NCBI GenBank assembly: GCA_948144175.1
Contig: CANXME010000227.1
Coordinates: 1 to 64,000, forward strand
DNA: 64,000 nucleotides
DNA from: Closterium sp. NIES-65
Taxonomy: Eukaryota; Streptophyta; Zygnematophyceae; Desmidiales; Closteriaceae
Reading direction: 5' to 3'
Both the position numbers and the translations under genes were made by a program. Position 1 is the first letter of the stretch. Each line of letters starts with the position of its first letter. Under the pieces are notes generated by a model. The model had not been told where the DNA came from and made no database searches. It worked only from the letters and a program-made list of their open reading frames with translations. Shown here piece after piece: positions 44,917 through 56,200 of the stretch.

Positions 44917-47900
44917 TCCTCCCCTGCCACTGCTGCACTGAGCCGTCTCATGCTTCCCTACCTCTTTCCTGACCTCTCTGCCTTTCCCACTGTCGCTGAC
45001 CTCATTACGCACCTCCGCACTAGCGACACTCGCTACCGCGCCGCCCTTCCTGCTGAGTTCTGCGCTAAGAACCCACCCCCCATGTATATCGCTCTCTACT
45101 ACGTAGTTGCGCGCATCCCTGACTCCCTTCGCGTCGTCAGGGACCACTTTCTCGCAGTCTGTCCCACCACCCTCACCGTCGACCTCCTCGAGAAGGCCCT
45201 CCTCGCAGCGGAGAAGAGCATAGTCGCTGTAGGTGCTTCTCGTGGTGACCCTCGCACCCCCATCTTTGAGGGGTGCTCTCCTTCCCCCTTGCTCCCTTCT
45301 GTTGCCTCTGCTGCTGCTGCCGACCTGCTTGGTCTTGAGCCGGTCGGCGCGGCGTCTGCCCCCAGTGGGAGACGTCGCTCCAGCAAGGGCAAGGGGGGCA
45401 AGGGTGCGGGTGGAGCTGGAGGGGGAGGTGGCGGTGGCGGCGGTGGCGGCGGAGGGAGTGGGGGTGGCGGCGGGACTAGTGGCGGGGGTGGTGGTGGTGG
45501 TGGCAGCAGCGGCGGAGACGGTGGTGGTGGTGCCAGCGGTGGTGGTGGAGGCAGCGGCGGAGGTGGAGGCGGCGGAGGTGGAGGCGGTGGAGGCGGCTGC
45601 GGAGGAGGCGGTGGTGGTGGAGGAGGTGGAGCTGGTCGGGGTGGTACCCAGCAGCGTAGCGGCGGTGGTAGTGGCCAGCGCTCGCAGCGGCAGCAGCAGC
45701 AGCGCTCGCGGGACATCCCTCCGCCTCAGCAGCTTCGTGAGTGGTACGCTGCGCGTCAGAGGGGTGGGGGTACTGGTCCCTGCACCTACGTTCTTCGTTC
45801 CGGCGACCGCGCGGGTGAGCAGTGTGGGGGTGCCCACGCCGCCCAGCGCTGCTTTGGCAGCCTGACGGACGCTTGGCGTCAGCAGTTCCCTGGGGCTAGT
45901 GAGATCCCTCGCTGGGATGAGCGTCTTAGGGCTGGTGTAGCGATCTTTGATCTTGATTTTGATGCTATCCTTGCTGCTATGTATGCTGTGACTTATAGTG
46001 AGGAGAATGAGGGTTACCGGTGTTTCCAGCCCGACCCGGGCATTGGTACTGCTGCGCTAGGTGCTTGTGAGGCTGCTGCTCTAGGTGCCAGTGCGTCTGT
46101 GCTCTCAGGTACTGGTGAGACTGCGCTCTCAGGTACTGCGTCGTCCTCGTCCTCCCTCACTTTCACACTTGACTCCGGGGCTTCTCGCTCCTTCTTTCGA
46201 GACCGCACTACCCTTACGCCGCTCGGCCGGCCGGTTGCAGTCTCCCTTGCTGACCCCTCTGGGGGTCCTGTCCTGTCTCACTTCTCCACTATCCTCCCGT
46301 GTCCGGCTGCCCCTTCGGGCACCCTGTCTGGTCTGTACCTTCCCTCGTTCTCTACGAACTTGGTGAGTGGCGCGGACCTGCAAGATGTGGGGGTTCACCA
46401 GTTCACTCCTGCGAGTCAGCGGGTGACCCACTGCACGGAGGCACGCACAGGCCAACACCTAGCCACGTTCTCGCGTCGGCCGGGGTCGAGTCTCTACACC
46501 CTTACCGTTGAGTCTCCTCCTGTCCCTGCGTCTGGTCAGGTGGCTGCGTCAGGTCAGGTGCTTGCTGCTGCGTCCCGGTCAGGTCCTGAGTCTGCCCCCT
46601 GTTCTTGTCGCCTCCTGTCTCACGAGACTCTCCTGTGGCACCACCGTCTTGGCCACCCCTCCTTGCCCCGTCTTCGGAGCATGGCTTCCCGTGTCCTTGT
46701 CTCTGGTCTTCCCCAGTCTCTCCCTCCTCTCCCCTCCGGGCCAGGACCTTCCTGTGTCCCCTGTGTCGAGGGTCGCCTCCGGGCTACTCCTCACTCCTCC
46801 CACTTCCCCCCGACAGAGGCTCCCCTGCAGACGCTTCACATGGATGTGTGGGGCCCAGCCCCCGTCCGTGGGCAGGGTCACGAGCGCTACTTCCTGTTGG
46901 TGGTTGACGACTACTCGCGTTACACCACAGTCCTCCCCTTGCGCAGCAAGGGTGCGGTCACTGAGGTGCTGATCGACTGGATCCGCGAGGCTCGTCTCCA
47001 GCTCAGGAAGAGCTTCGGCTCGGACTTTCCTGTTCTGCGTCTGCACTCGGACAGAGGCGGAGACTTCTCTTCTCGCCTTCTGCGAGACTACTGTCGTGCA
47101 CGGGGGATCCGCCAGACCTTCACGCTTCCGGACTCACCACAGCAAAATGGGATTGCTGAGCGCCGCATTGGCATGGTCATGGATGTCGCTCGTACGTCCA
47201 TGATACATGCGGCTGCCCCCCATTTTCTGTGGCTGTTTGCGGTGAGGTACGCGGCGCATCAGCTCAACCTTCACCCCCGGGTCTCTCGGCCTGCGATGTC
47301 CCCAGCCTTGATGTGGACGGGGAAGGTTGGCGATGCGTCTGTGTTCCGTGTCTGGGGATCTCGGGCGTTTGTCCGCGACTTGTCTGCGGACAAGCTGTCC
47401 CCTCGTGCTGCTCCCTGTGTCTTCCTTGGCTTCCCCACTGACGCCCCAGGGTGGCAGTTTTACCACCCCTCCTCTCGTCGTGTTCTGTCCTCCCAGGACG
47501 TCACGTTCGACGAGTCAGTCCCCTTCTACCGTCTCTTCCCCTACCGCACTCCTTCCCTCCCCCCTCCCCCGGACTTCCTTGTGCCGGTTCCCCCCCCGGT
47601 AGACCCCCTCCCCCCTCAGGTTCCTGCCCCCTCAGGTGTGTCCCAGGTAGACGCCGTTGACCTGGTCGAGGTTACTGGTGACTCTGGTGCTGCTGCGGGT
47701 GCTGAGCCTGGGGGTGCTGACTCTGGGGGGTGCTGTGCGCGGGGGTGCTGAGCCTGGGGGTGCTACTGCTGGGGGTGCTGGGCCTGAGGGTGCTACTGCG
47801 GAGGGTGCGGAGCCTGGGGGTGCTGAGCCGGGGGGTGCTGTGCCTGGAGGTGCTGGGTCTGGGGGTGCTGGGTCGGGAGCTGCTGAGCCTGGGGGTGCTG

Positions 47901-50515
47901 AGCTGAGAGCTGCTGAGCCTGGGGGTGCTGCGTCTGGAGCTGCTGAGCCTGGGATTTCTCCTGCTGCTGCGTCTCGCCGGGAGCCCCTCTCTCCACAGGA
48001 GCTGCGCGAGTGGTTCGCTCGCCGCTGGAGGCGTGCTGCTGAGTCTGGAGGTGCTGCTGAAGCTGGAGCTGGAGCTTCTTCGACCGTCGAGGGTGCGGGT
48101 GCTGCCGGTCCTGGAGCTGCTGGACCTACTGGTCCTCCTGGAGCTGGAGCTGCTGAGGGCGTTGGTGCTGAGCCTACTGCTGTTGGTCCTGCCGCTGGAG
48201 GTGTGGGTGGCGCTGATGCTGTCGCTGAGAGTGCTGGTGCTGTCCCTGCTGAGTCTGGAGCTGCCGCGCGGCCTCGGCCGTACTTCGTTCCGCTCCTGCA
48301 GCAGGTTCTTGGTCTTTCTCCTCCAGTAGAGGGTCCACCGCCTGTCCAGTCGCAGTCCCTGCTGGAGCCTTCCTCTCCACTGCCTGCTCCCTCTCCTTAC
48401 ACTGGTCCTACTGGAGGTCTTGCTGAGCGTCGTGAGCCTGCGTCTCGTCCCGCGTCGCGTGTTCGTGCTGCTCGCGCTAGTGGTCACAGTTCGCGTCAGC
48501 GTCCTCCTCCTGTCCCTGGCACGCACCGGATGTCTTTGCGTCCGTCCACTGCTCCTCTGCGTGCCCCTTTGCCTTCTCCTCCTGAGTCTTCTCTTCCTGC
48601 GCTTGCCGACCCGGAGTCGGACTCTCTTCGTGCTGCCAGTCCTACTGTTACGCGTCTGCTTGCTACTGTCGTCACTGACCCCTCTTTTGAATCCACTGCT
48701 GCGTCTGCTCTAGTCGCTGAGCTCGTCGACTTTGCTGCTCGCTGTCGCCTCGACTACGCTGCTAGTCTTGTTGCTGAGTCTGCGTCTGTCTGTCCTCGGT
48801 CCGTCGGGGGTGAGTGTGCTCTTGGCACGGACGTCCTAGAGGACAGGCAGGAGGAGTTACAGTGTCTAGCGGCTGCTTCACCTCATCTCGCGTCTGTACT
48901 GCTTGCCCCTGAGGGAGACCCGGATGCACTAGACATCCCGACTCCGCGTTCTTACGCGGAGGCCGTAGAGGGTCCTTACTCCTCTCAGTGGCAGGCAGCT
49001 ATGGATGCAGAGATGGCTTCCTGGAAGTCCACAGGCACCTACGTTGACGCGGTTCCCCCTCCTGGGGCGAACATCGTCAGTGGCATGTGGATCTTCAGGG
49101 TGAAGCGGCCGCCGGGCTCTCCACCTGTCTTCAAGGCACGGTACGTCGCTCGTGGCTTCAGTCAGCGGCAGGGAGTTGACTACTTTCAGACCTTCTCTCC
49201 CACCCCGAAGATGACTACTCTTCGGGTGCTGCTGCACATAGCCGCTCAGCGCGACTACGAGCTTCACTCTCTCGACTTCAGCACTGCGTTCTTGCAGGGT
49301 AGCCTGCACGAGGAGATCTGGCTTCGCCGTCCACCTGGCTTCACTGGGACTTTCCCTCCTGGCACCCAGTGGAGCCTCCGACGGCCAATCTACGGTCTCC
49401 GCCAGGCACCGCGTGAGTGGCACGACACACTGAGGACTACGCTTGCGGCCCTTGGGTTTGCTCCTTCTACTGCTGACCCGTCGCTGTTTCTTCGCACCGA
49501 CACTTCCCTGCCGCCGTTCTACATCCTCGTGTACGTCGACGACTTGGTCTTTGCCACAGCGGACACTGCTGGACTCGCCTACGTGAAGTCCGAGCTGCTG
49601 AAGAGACACACGTGCACAGACCTGGGTGAACTGCGCAGCTACCTTGGCTTGCAGATCACTCGGGACAGAGCACGCCGCACCATTACCTTGACTCAGTCAC
49701 ATATGGTGCAGCAGGTCCTTCAGCGCTTCGGCTTCACGTACTCCTCGCCTCAGGCCACTCCTCTGCCTACTCGCCACTCACTCTCAGCTCTGCCTTCGGA
49801 TGAGTCCGTAGAGTCGAGTGGTCCGTATGCAGAGCTTGTTGGCTGCCTCATGTACCTGATGACCTGCACACGACCTGACCTTGCATACCCTCTGAGCATT
49901 CTTGCACGCTATGTTGCTCCTGGGAGACACAGACCAGAGCACATGGCTGCAGCGAAGAGGGTATTGCGCTACCTGTGCAGTACGTCGGGCATGGGGCTAG
50001 TGCTTGGAGGGCGGAGTCCAGTGGTCCTTACCGGCCACGCGGACGCTTCTTGGGCTGACGACCAGGCTACGCAGCGGTCGTCACAGGGTTACACCTTCAG
50101 CCTTGGTTCCGGCTCTGTCTCGTGGCGGTCTACTCGCTCGTCTTCGGTTCTCGGCTCCAGTTGTGAGGCTGAGATCTACGCCGGGGCCATGGCTGCACAG
50201 GAGCTTCGCTGGCTCACCTACCTGCTGACTGACCTTGGAGAGCCGCCTCGTTCTCCTCCAGTGCTGTACGTAGACAACAAGGCCATGCTGGCCTTGTGTC
50301 GAGAGCAGCGCTTGGAGCACAGAACGAAGCACATTGCTCTCCGCTACTTCCTTGCTCGTGAGCTGCAGCAGCGTGGTCAGTTGCGACTTGCGTACGTGGC
50401 CTCTGAGGCCAACACTGCTGATGTGTTCACCAAGGCACTCGCGCCTTGTGACCATCAGCGCTTTTGCACCCAGCTGGGTCTTGTGCCTGTCTTGCCGCAC
50501 TTGCTCTCCTCTTGA

Positions 50516-50726
50516 CTTTACTTGTACTGTGACATATATATACCTGCTCTTGCTTGTCTAGTTTTATATATATATGTCTGTACTCCTGCATGTGAACTGG
50601 CCTCTGGCCCTGCTCTTGTGCTCGGACTGTGTGGTGACTTTGTGATCCACCCTGAGCTTGCTCTGCTTTGCTTTACTTGACTGGTCTTGTGACCCCTTGT
50701 TCTCCCCCACTTTGCCTATGGGGGTG
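50516..50726 (+). other. 3' UTR and polypurine tract of Copia-C
   Basis: An AT-rich stretch with two TATATATA runs (near 50533 and 50567) leads to CTCCCCCACTTTGCCTATGG and the GGGGTG tract just before the 3' LTR. No further gene is seen. Confidence 0.8.
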
Positions 50727-50855
50727 TGTCAGATTTATATGACATATTTGCTGTAGGCTATAGTGGGGTAGCACATATGGGGTACAGGGTTTCTAGGGTT
50801 GTATTTGTACCCAATCTTTCCTTAGTCATTCTCATTCCTGTTCATTCTTTTCACA
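50727..50855 (+). repeat. 3' LTR of Copia-C (129 bp)
   Basis: It starts TGTCAGATTTATATGAC and ends TTTTCACA, followed by the target duplication ACTAA at 50856-50860. Confidence 0.95.
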
Positions 50856-52682
50856 ACTAACGCACATGTGTAGAGAAAATGGTGCATCGGCCAGTCTGGC
50901 CGGCATTTTGCACTTATAGTGCAAGTAGGGCCAAGGAGAACGGAAACGCTCATTTCTCAAAAAGTAAAGGGAATCTAGCGGTCTCACTTAATCAGAAGGT
51001 GGGAAATATATAAATCTAGTGAGCTAATAAGGTTCGAAAGGAATCTAATGCATATGTATATGGAAAGTGGTGCATTGGCCAGGTCGGTCAGTATGGGAAC
51101 TTAGAGTGCAAATGTCTGGGAGAACGGAACCGCTCAAATCTCGCATAGTACACGGAATCTAGTGGTCTCACTCAAATAGAAGGTAGGAAATAAATTCATC
51201 TAGTGAACGTAAGGGTTTGAAAGGTAACTAACGCATATGTGTAGAGAAAATGGTGCATCGGCCAATCTGGCCGGCATTTCGCACTTATAGTGCAAGTAGG
51301 GCCAAGGAGAACGGAAACGCTCATTTCTAAAAAAGTAGAGGGAATCTAGCGGTCTCACTCGATCAAAAGGTGGGAAATATATAAATCTAGTGAGCTAATA
51401 AGGTTCGGAAGGAATCTAATGCATATGTATATGGAAAGTGGTGCATTGGCCAGGTTGGTCAGTATGGCAACTTAGAGGGCAAATGCCTGGGAGAACGGAA
51501 CCGCTCAGATCTCGCATAATACACGGAATCTAGTGGTCTCACTCAAATATAAGGTAGGAAATATATTCATCTAGTGAACGTAAGCGTTTGAAAGGTAACA
51601 AATGCACATGTGTAGAGAAAATGGTGCATCCGCCAGTCTGGCCGGCATTTCGCACTCATAGTGCAGGTGGGGCCAGGGAGAACGGAAACGCTCGTTTCTC
51701 AAAAAGTAGAGAGAATCTAAGGGTCTCACTCGATCAGAAGGTGGGAAATATATAAATCTAGTCAGCTAAAAAGGTTTGAAATGTATTCAACGCACATGTA
51801 TAGAGAAAATGGTGCATTGGCCAGGTCGGTCAGTATCGGAACTTAAAATGCAAATGCCAGGGAGAACAGAAGCGCTCAGATCTCGCATAGTACACGGAAT
51901 CAAGTGGTCTCACTCAAATAGAAAGTAGGAAATATATTCACCTAGTGAACGTAAGGGTTTGAAAGGTAACTAACGCACATGTGTAGAGAAAATTGTGCAT
52001 CGGCCAGTCTGGCCGGCATTTCGCACTTATAGTGCAACTAGGGCCAAGGAGAACGGAAACGCTCATTTCTCAAAAAAGTAGAGGGAATCTAGCGGTCTCA
52101 CTCGGTCAGAAGGTGGGAAATATATGAATCTACTGAGCTAATAAGGTTCGAAAGGAATCTAATGCATATGTATATGGAAAATGGTGCATTGGCCAGGTCG
52201 GTCAGTATGGAAACTTAGAGTGCAAATGCCAGGGAGAACGGAAGCGCTCAGATCTCGCATAGTACACGAAATCTAGTGGTCTCACTCAAATAGAAGGTAG
52301 GAAATAAATTCATCTCGTGAACGTAAGGGTTTGAAATGTAACTAACGCACATATGTAGAGAAAATTGTGCATCGGCCAGTCTGGCCGGCATTTCGCACTT
52401 ATAGTGCAAGTAGGGCCAAGGAGAACGGAAATGCTCATTTCTCAAAAAGTAAAGGGAATCTAGCGGTCTGACTTGATCAGAAGGTGGGAAATATATAAAT
52501 CTAGTGAGCTAATAAGGTTCGAACGGAATCTAATACATATGTATATGGAAAATGGTGCATTGGCCAGGTCGGTCAGTATGGGAACTTAGAGTGCAAAAGC
52601 CAGGGAGAACGGAAGCGCTCAGATCTGGCATAGTACACGGAATCTAGTGGTCTCATTCAAATAGAAGGTAGGAAATAAATTT
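50856..52682. repeat. Satellite B (middle block)
   Basis: About five 371-bp dimers follow Copia-C, in register with the array to its left. The block breaks off at 52682 after GGAAATAAATT, where the second copy of the segmental duplication starts in GC-rich leader sequence. Confidence 0.95.
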
Positions 52683-52693
52683 CTGACGGCCCC

Positions 52694-52710
52694 TGATCAA
52701 ATAGTGATCC
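52694..52710. other. Filler DNA at the duplication junction
   Basis: TGATCAAATAGTGATCC interrupts an otherwise matching leader sequence 11 bp into copy 2. TCAAATAG within it also occurs in the satellite (CTCAAATAGAAGG) just to the left, so it may be templated filler from end joining or template switching. Confidence 0.6.
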
Positions 52711-53110
52711 GCCGCTGCACCCTGACGGCCCCGCCGTCCCCTGTCCCGGCCCCGCCGCTGCACCCTGCCGGCCCCGCCGCTGCACCCTGACGGCCCCGCC
52801 GTCCCCTGTCACGGCCCCGCCGCTGCACCTTGCCGGCCCCGCCGCTGCACCCTGACGGCCCCGCCGTCCTCTTTCCCGGCCCCGTCCTGCACCCGAGCCG
52901 CCCTGCCGCCGAGCCGCCCGGGAGCCGAGCCGCCCTGCACCCGAGCCGCCCTGCCGCCGAGCAGCCCGGGAGCCGAGCCGCCCTGCACCCGAGCCGCCCT
53001 GCCGCCGAGCCGCCCGGGCGCCGAGCCGCCCTGCACCCGAGCCGCCCTGCCGCCGAGCCGCCCGGGAGCCGAGCCGCCCAGCAGCCGAGTCGCTGAGTCG
53101 CCGAGCCGCC
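52711..53110 (+). repeat. GC-rich minisatellite leader of Copia-E
   Basis: Same unit types as the Copia-C leader, including four 48-bp units. It is present only from the duplication breakpoint onward. Confidence 0.85.
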
Positions 53111-53209
53111 CTTCTGCAGAGTTTCCCGGCCTGCCCTGCCTGGTGAGCACAGTCGCACTGTCACTGCGTGCTCTTCCCCTACTGCTTGCACTGCTTCGCT
53201 GTCGTCGTC

Positions 53210-56200
53210 ATGGCTACCCCTAGTGTCCTAGCTTTTGACGCAGAGGGTCGCGCCATTGATTTTGAGGTCTAGTTAGACGACCTGCAGCTGTTCTTACAGT
53301 GCGACAGGGCTGACAGCCTTTCTCTCTTTGACCTCACCTCTGGCGCCTCTCCTGCTCCTGCTGCTGATGCTGATCCCACTGTCCGCTCTCAGTGGGCCAC
53401 CCGCGATGCTGCTGCACGTCTTGCTGTGCGTCGCCACCTCCCTACCTCTGAGCGTGCGCACTTTAGTCAGTACAAGAGTGCTCAGACCTTGTACGACGCT
53501 GTAGTTGCGCACTACTCCTCCCCTGCGACTGCTGCACTGAGCCGTCTCATGCTTCCCTACCTCTTTCCTGACCTCTCTGCCTTTCCCACTGTCGCTGACC
53601 TCATTACGCACCTCCGCACTAGCGACACTCGCTACCGCGCCGCCCTTCCTGCTGAGTTCTGCGCTAAGAACCCACCCCCCATGTACATCGCTCTCTACTA
53701 CGTAGTTGCGCGCCTCCCTGACTCCCTTCGTGTCGTCAGGGACCACTTTCTCGCAGTCTGTCCCACCACCCTCACCGTCGACCTCCTCGAGAAGGCCCTC
53801 CTCGCAGCGGAGAAGAGCATAGTCGTTGTAGGTGCTTCTCGTGGTGACCCTCGCACCCCCATCTTTGAGGGGTGCTCTCCTTCCCCCTTGCTCCCTTCTG
53901 TTGCCTCTGCTGCTGCTGCCGACCTGCTTGGTCTTGAGCCGGTCGGCGCGGCGTCTGCCCCCAGTGGGAGACGTCGCTCCAGCAAGGGCAAGGGGGGCAA
54001 GGGTGCGGGTGGAGCTGGAGGGGGAGGTGGCGGTGGCGGCGGTGGCGGCGGAGGGAGTGGGGGTGGCGGCGGGACTAGTGGCGGGGGTGGTGGTGGTGGT
54101 GGCAGCAGCGGCGGAGACGGTGGTGGTGGTGCCAGCGGTGGTGGTGGAGGCAGCGGCGGAGGTGGAGGCGGCGGAGGTGGAGGCGGTGGAGGCGGCTGCG
54201 GAGGAGGCGGTGGTGGTGGAGGAGGTGGAGCTGGTCGGGGTGGTACCCAGCAGCGTAGCGGCGGTGGTAGTGGCCAGCGCTCGCAGCGGCAGCAGCAGCA
54301 GCGCTCGCGGGACATCCCTCCGCCTCAGCAGCTTCGTGAGTGGTACGCTGCGCGTCAGAGGGGTGGGGGTACTGGTCCCTGCACCTACGTTCTTCGTTCC
54401 GGCGACCGCGCGGGTGAGCAGTGTGGGGGTGCCCACGCCGCCCAGCGCTGCTTTGGCAGCCTGACGGACGCTTGGCGTCAGCAGTTCCCTGGGGCTAGTG
54501 AGATCCCTCGCTGGGATGAGCGTCTTAGGGCTGGTGTAGCGATCTTTGATCTTGATTTTGATGCTATCCTTGCTGCTATGTATGCTGTGACTTATAGTGA
54601 GGAGAATGAGGGTTACCGGTGTTTCCAGCCCGACCCGGGCATTGGTACTGCTGCGCTAGGTGCTTGTGAGGCTGCTGCTCTAGGTGCCAGTGCGTCTGCG
54701 CTCTCAGGTACTGGTGAGACTGCGCTCTCAGGTACTGCGTCGTCCTCGTCCTCCCTCACTTTCACACTTGACTCCGGGGCTTCTCGCTCCTTCTTTCGAG
54801 ACCGCACTACCCTTACGCCGCTCGGCCGGCCGGTTGCAGTCTCCCTTGCTGACCCCTCTGGGGGTCCTGTCCTGTCTCACTTCTCCACTATCCTCCCGTG
54901 TCCGGCTGCCCCTTCGGGCACCCTGTCTGGTCTGTACCTTCCCTCGTTCTCTACGAACTTGGTGAGTGGCGCGGACCTGCAAGATGTGGGGGTTCACCAG
55001 TTCACTCCTGCGAGTCAGCGGGTGACCCACTGCACGGAGGCACGCACAGGCCAACACCTAGCCACGTTCTCGCGTCGGCCGGGGTCGAGTCTCTACACCC
55101 TTACCGTTGAGTCTCCTCCTGTCCCTGCGTCTGGTCAGGTGGCTGCGTCAGGTCAGGTGCTTGCTGCTGCGTCCCGGTCAGGTCCTGAGTCTGCCCCCTG
55201 TTCTTGTCGCCTCCTGTCTCACGAGACTCTCCTGTGGCACCACCGTCTTGGCCACCCCTCCTTGCCCCGTCTTCGGAGCATGGCTTCCCGTGTCCTTGTC
55301 TCTGGTCTTCCCCAGTCTCTCCCTCCTCTCCCCTCCGGGCCAGGACCTTCCTGTGTCCCCTGTGTCGAGGGTCGCCTCCGGGCTACTCCTCACTCCTCCC
55401 ACTTCCCCCCGACAGAGGCTCCCCTGCAGACGCTTCACATGGATGTGTGGGGCCCAGCCCCCGTCCGTGGGCAGGGTCACGAGCGCTACTTCCTGTTGGT
55501 GGTTGACGACTACTCGCGTTACACCACAGTCCTCCCCTTGCGCAGCAAGGGTGCGGTCACTGAGGTGCTGATCGACTTGATCCGCGAGGCTCGTCTCCAG
55601 CTCAGGAAGAGCTTCGGCTCGGACTTTCCTGTTCTGCGTCTGCACTCGGACAGAGGCGGAGACTTCTCTTCTCGCCTTCTGCGAGACTACTGTCGTGCAC
55701 GGGGGATCCGCCAGACCTTCACGCTTCCGGACTCACCACAGCAAAATGGGATTGCTGAGCGCCGCATTGGCATGGTCATGGATGTCGCTCGTACGTCCAT
55801 GATACATGCGGCTGCCCCCCATTTTCTGTGGCTGTTTGCGGTGAGGTACGCGGCGCATCAGCTCAACCTTCACCCCCGGGTCTCTCGGCCTGCGATGTCC
55901 CCAGCCTTGATGTGGACGGGGAAGGTTGGCGATGCGTCTGCGTTCTGTGTCTGGGGATCTCGGGCGTTTGTCCGCGACTTGTCTGCGGACAAGCTGTCCC
56001 CTCGTGCTGCTCCCTGTGTCTTCCTTGGCTTCCCCACTGACGCCCCAGGGTGGCAGTTTTACCACCCCTCCTCTCGTCGTGTTCTGTCCTCCCAGGACGT
56101 CACGTTCGACGAGTCAGTCCCCTTCTACCGTCTCTTCCCCTACCGCACTCCTTCCCTCCCCCCTCCCCCGGACTTCCTTGTGCCAGTTCCCCCCCCGGTA

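Larger units (their letters stand above)
37131..50515 (+). pseudogene. gag-pol region of Copia-C (fossil, split by Copia-D and otherwise about one break)
   Basis: Gag starts at MATPSVLAFDAEG (37131). After the nested Copia-D, from 44917 on, the region holds the rest of gag, a Gly-rich linker (about 45411-45640), a Cys/His finger (45781-45852), the protease motif LDSGAS (about 46169), the pre-integrase HHRLGHP and CVPC, the integrase with DVWGP (about 46840), SDRGGDF and NGIAERR, a Gly-Ala-Glu-Pro repeat, reverse transcriptase with YVDDL (about 49531), and RNase H with HADASWADD (about 50036) and EANTADVFTKAL. The end is 50513-50515. All catalytic motifs I looked for are present. The nested insertion alone would stop gag-pol from being made whole. 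Confidence 0.92.
36044..50855 (+). mobile_element. Copia-C: full-length Ty1/copia LTR retroelement in satellite B, carrying Copia-D
   Basis: The element is about 7.3 kb once the nested Copia-D is set aside. It has 129-bp LTRs, the 5-bp target duplication ACTAA (36039-36043 and 50856-50860), a primer binding site, a GC-rich leader, gag-pol and a polypurine tract. The satellite reads ...GGTAACTAA | CGCACATG... across the site, so the insertion is clean. The LTRs differ at 1 of 129 positions, so it is young. Besides the nested insertion the coding region has about one break. It shares the pol domain set of B and D but has its own leader and primer binding site. Confidence 0.96.
36621..52682. repeat. 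Segmental tandem duplication, copy 1 (Copia-C plus satellite B)
   Basis: From inside the Copia-C leader to 52682, and leaving out nested Copia-D, this block is collinear with 52683-61310. The offset in the shared 3' flank is 8,628 bp (for example 50856 matches 59484). The copies are close to identical, including private variants of the flanking satellite. Confidence 0.9.

Noticed and set aside
44866-44960. An apparent coding start inside the Copia-D LTR running on into Copia-C
   Set aside because: It is a chance fusion made by the nested insertion and not a native start. The native gag start of Copia-C is at 37131.
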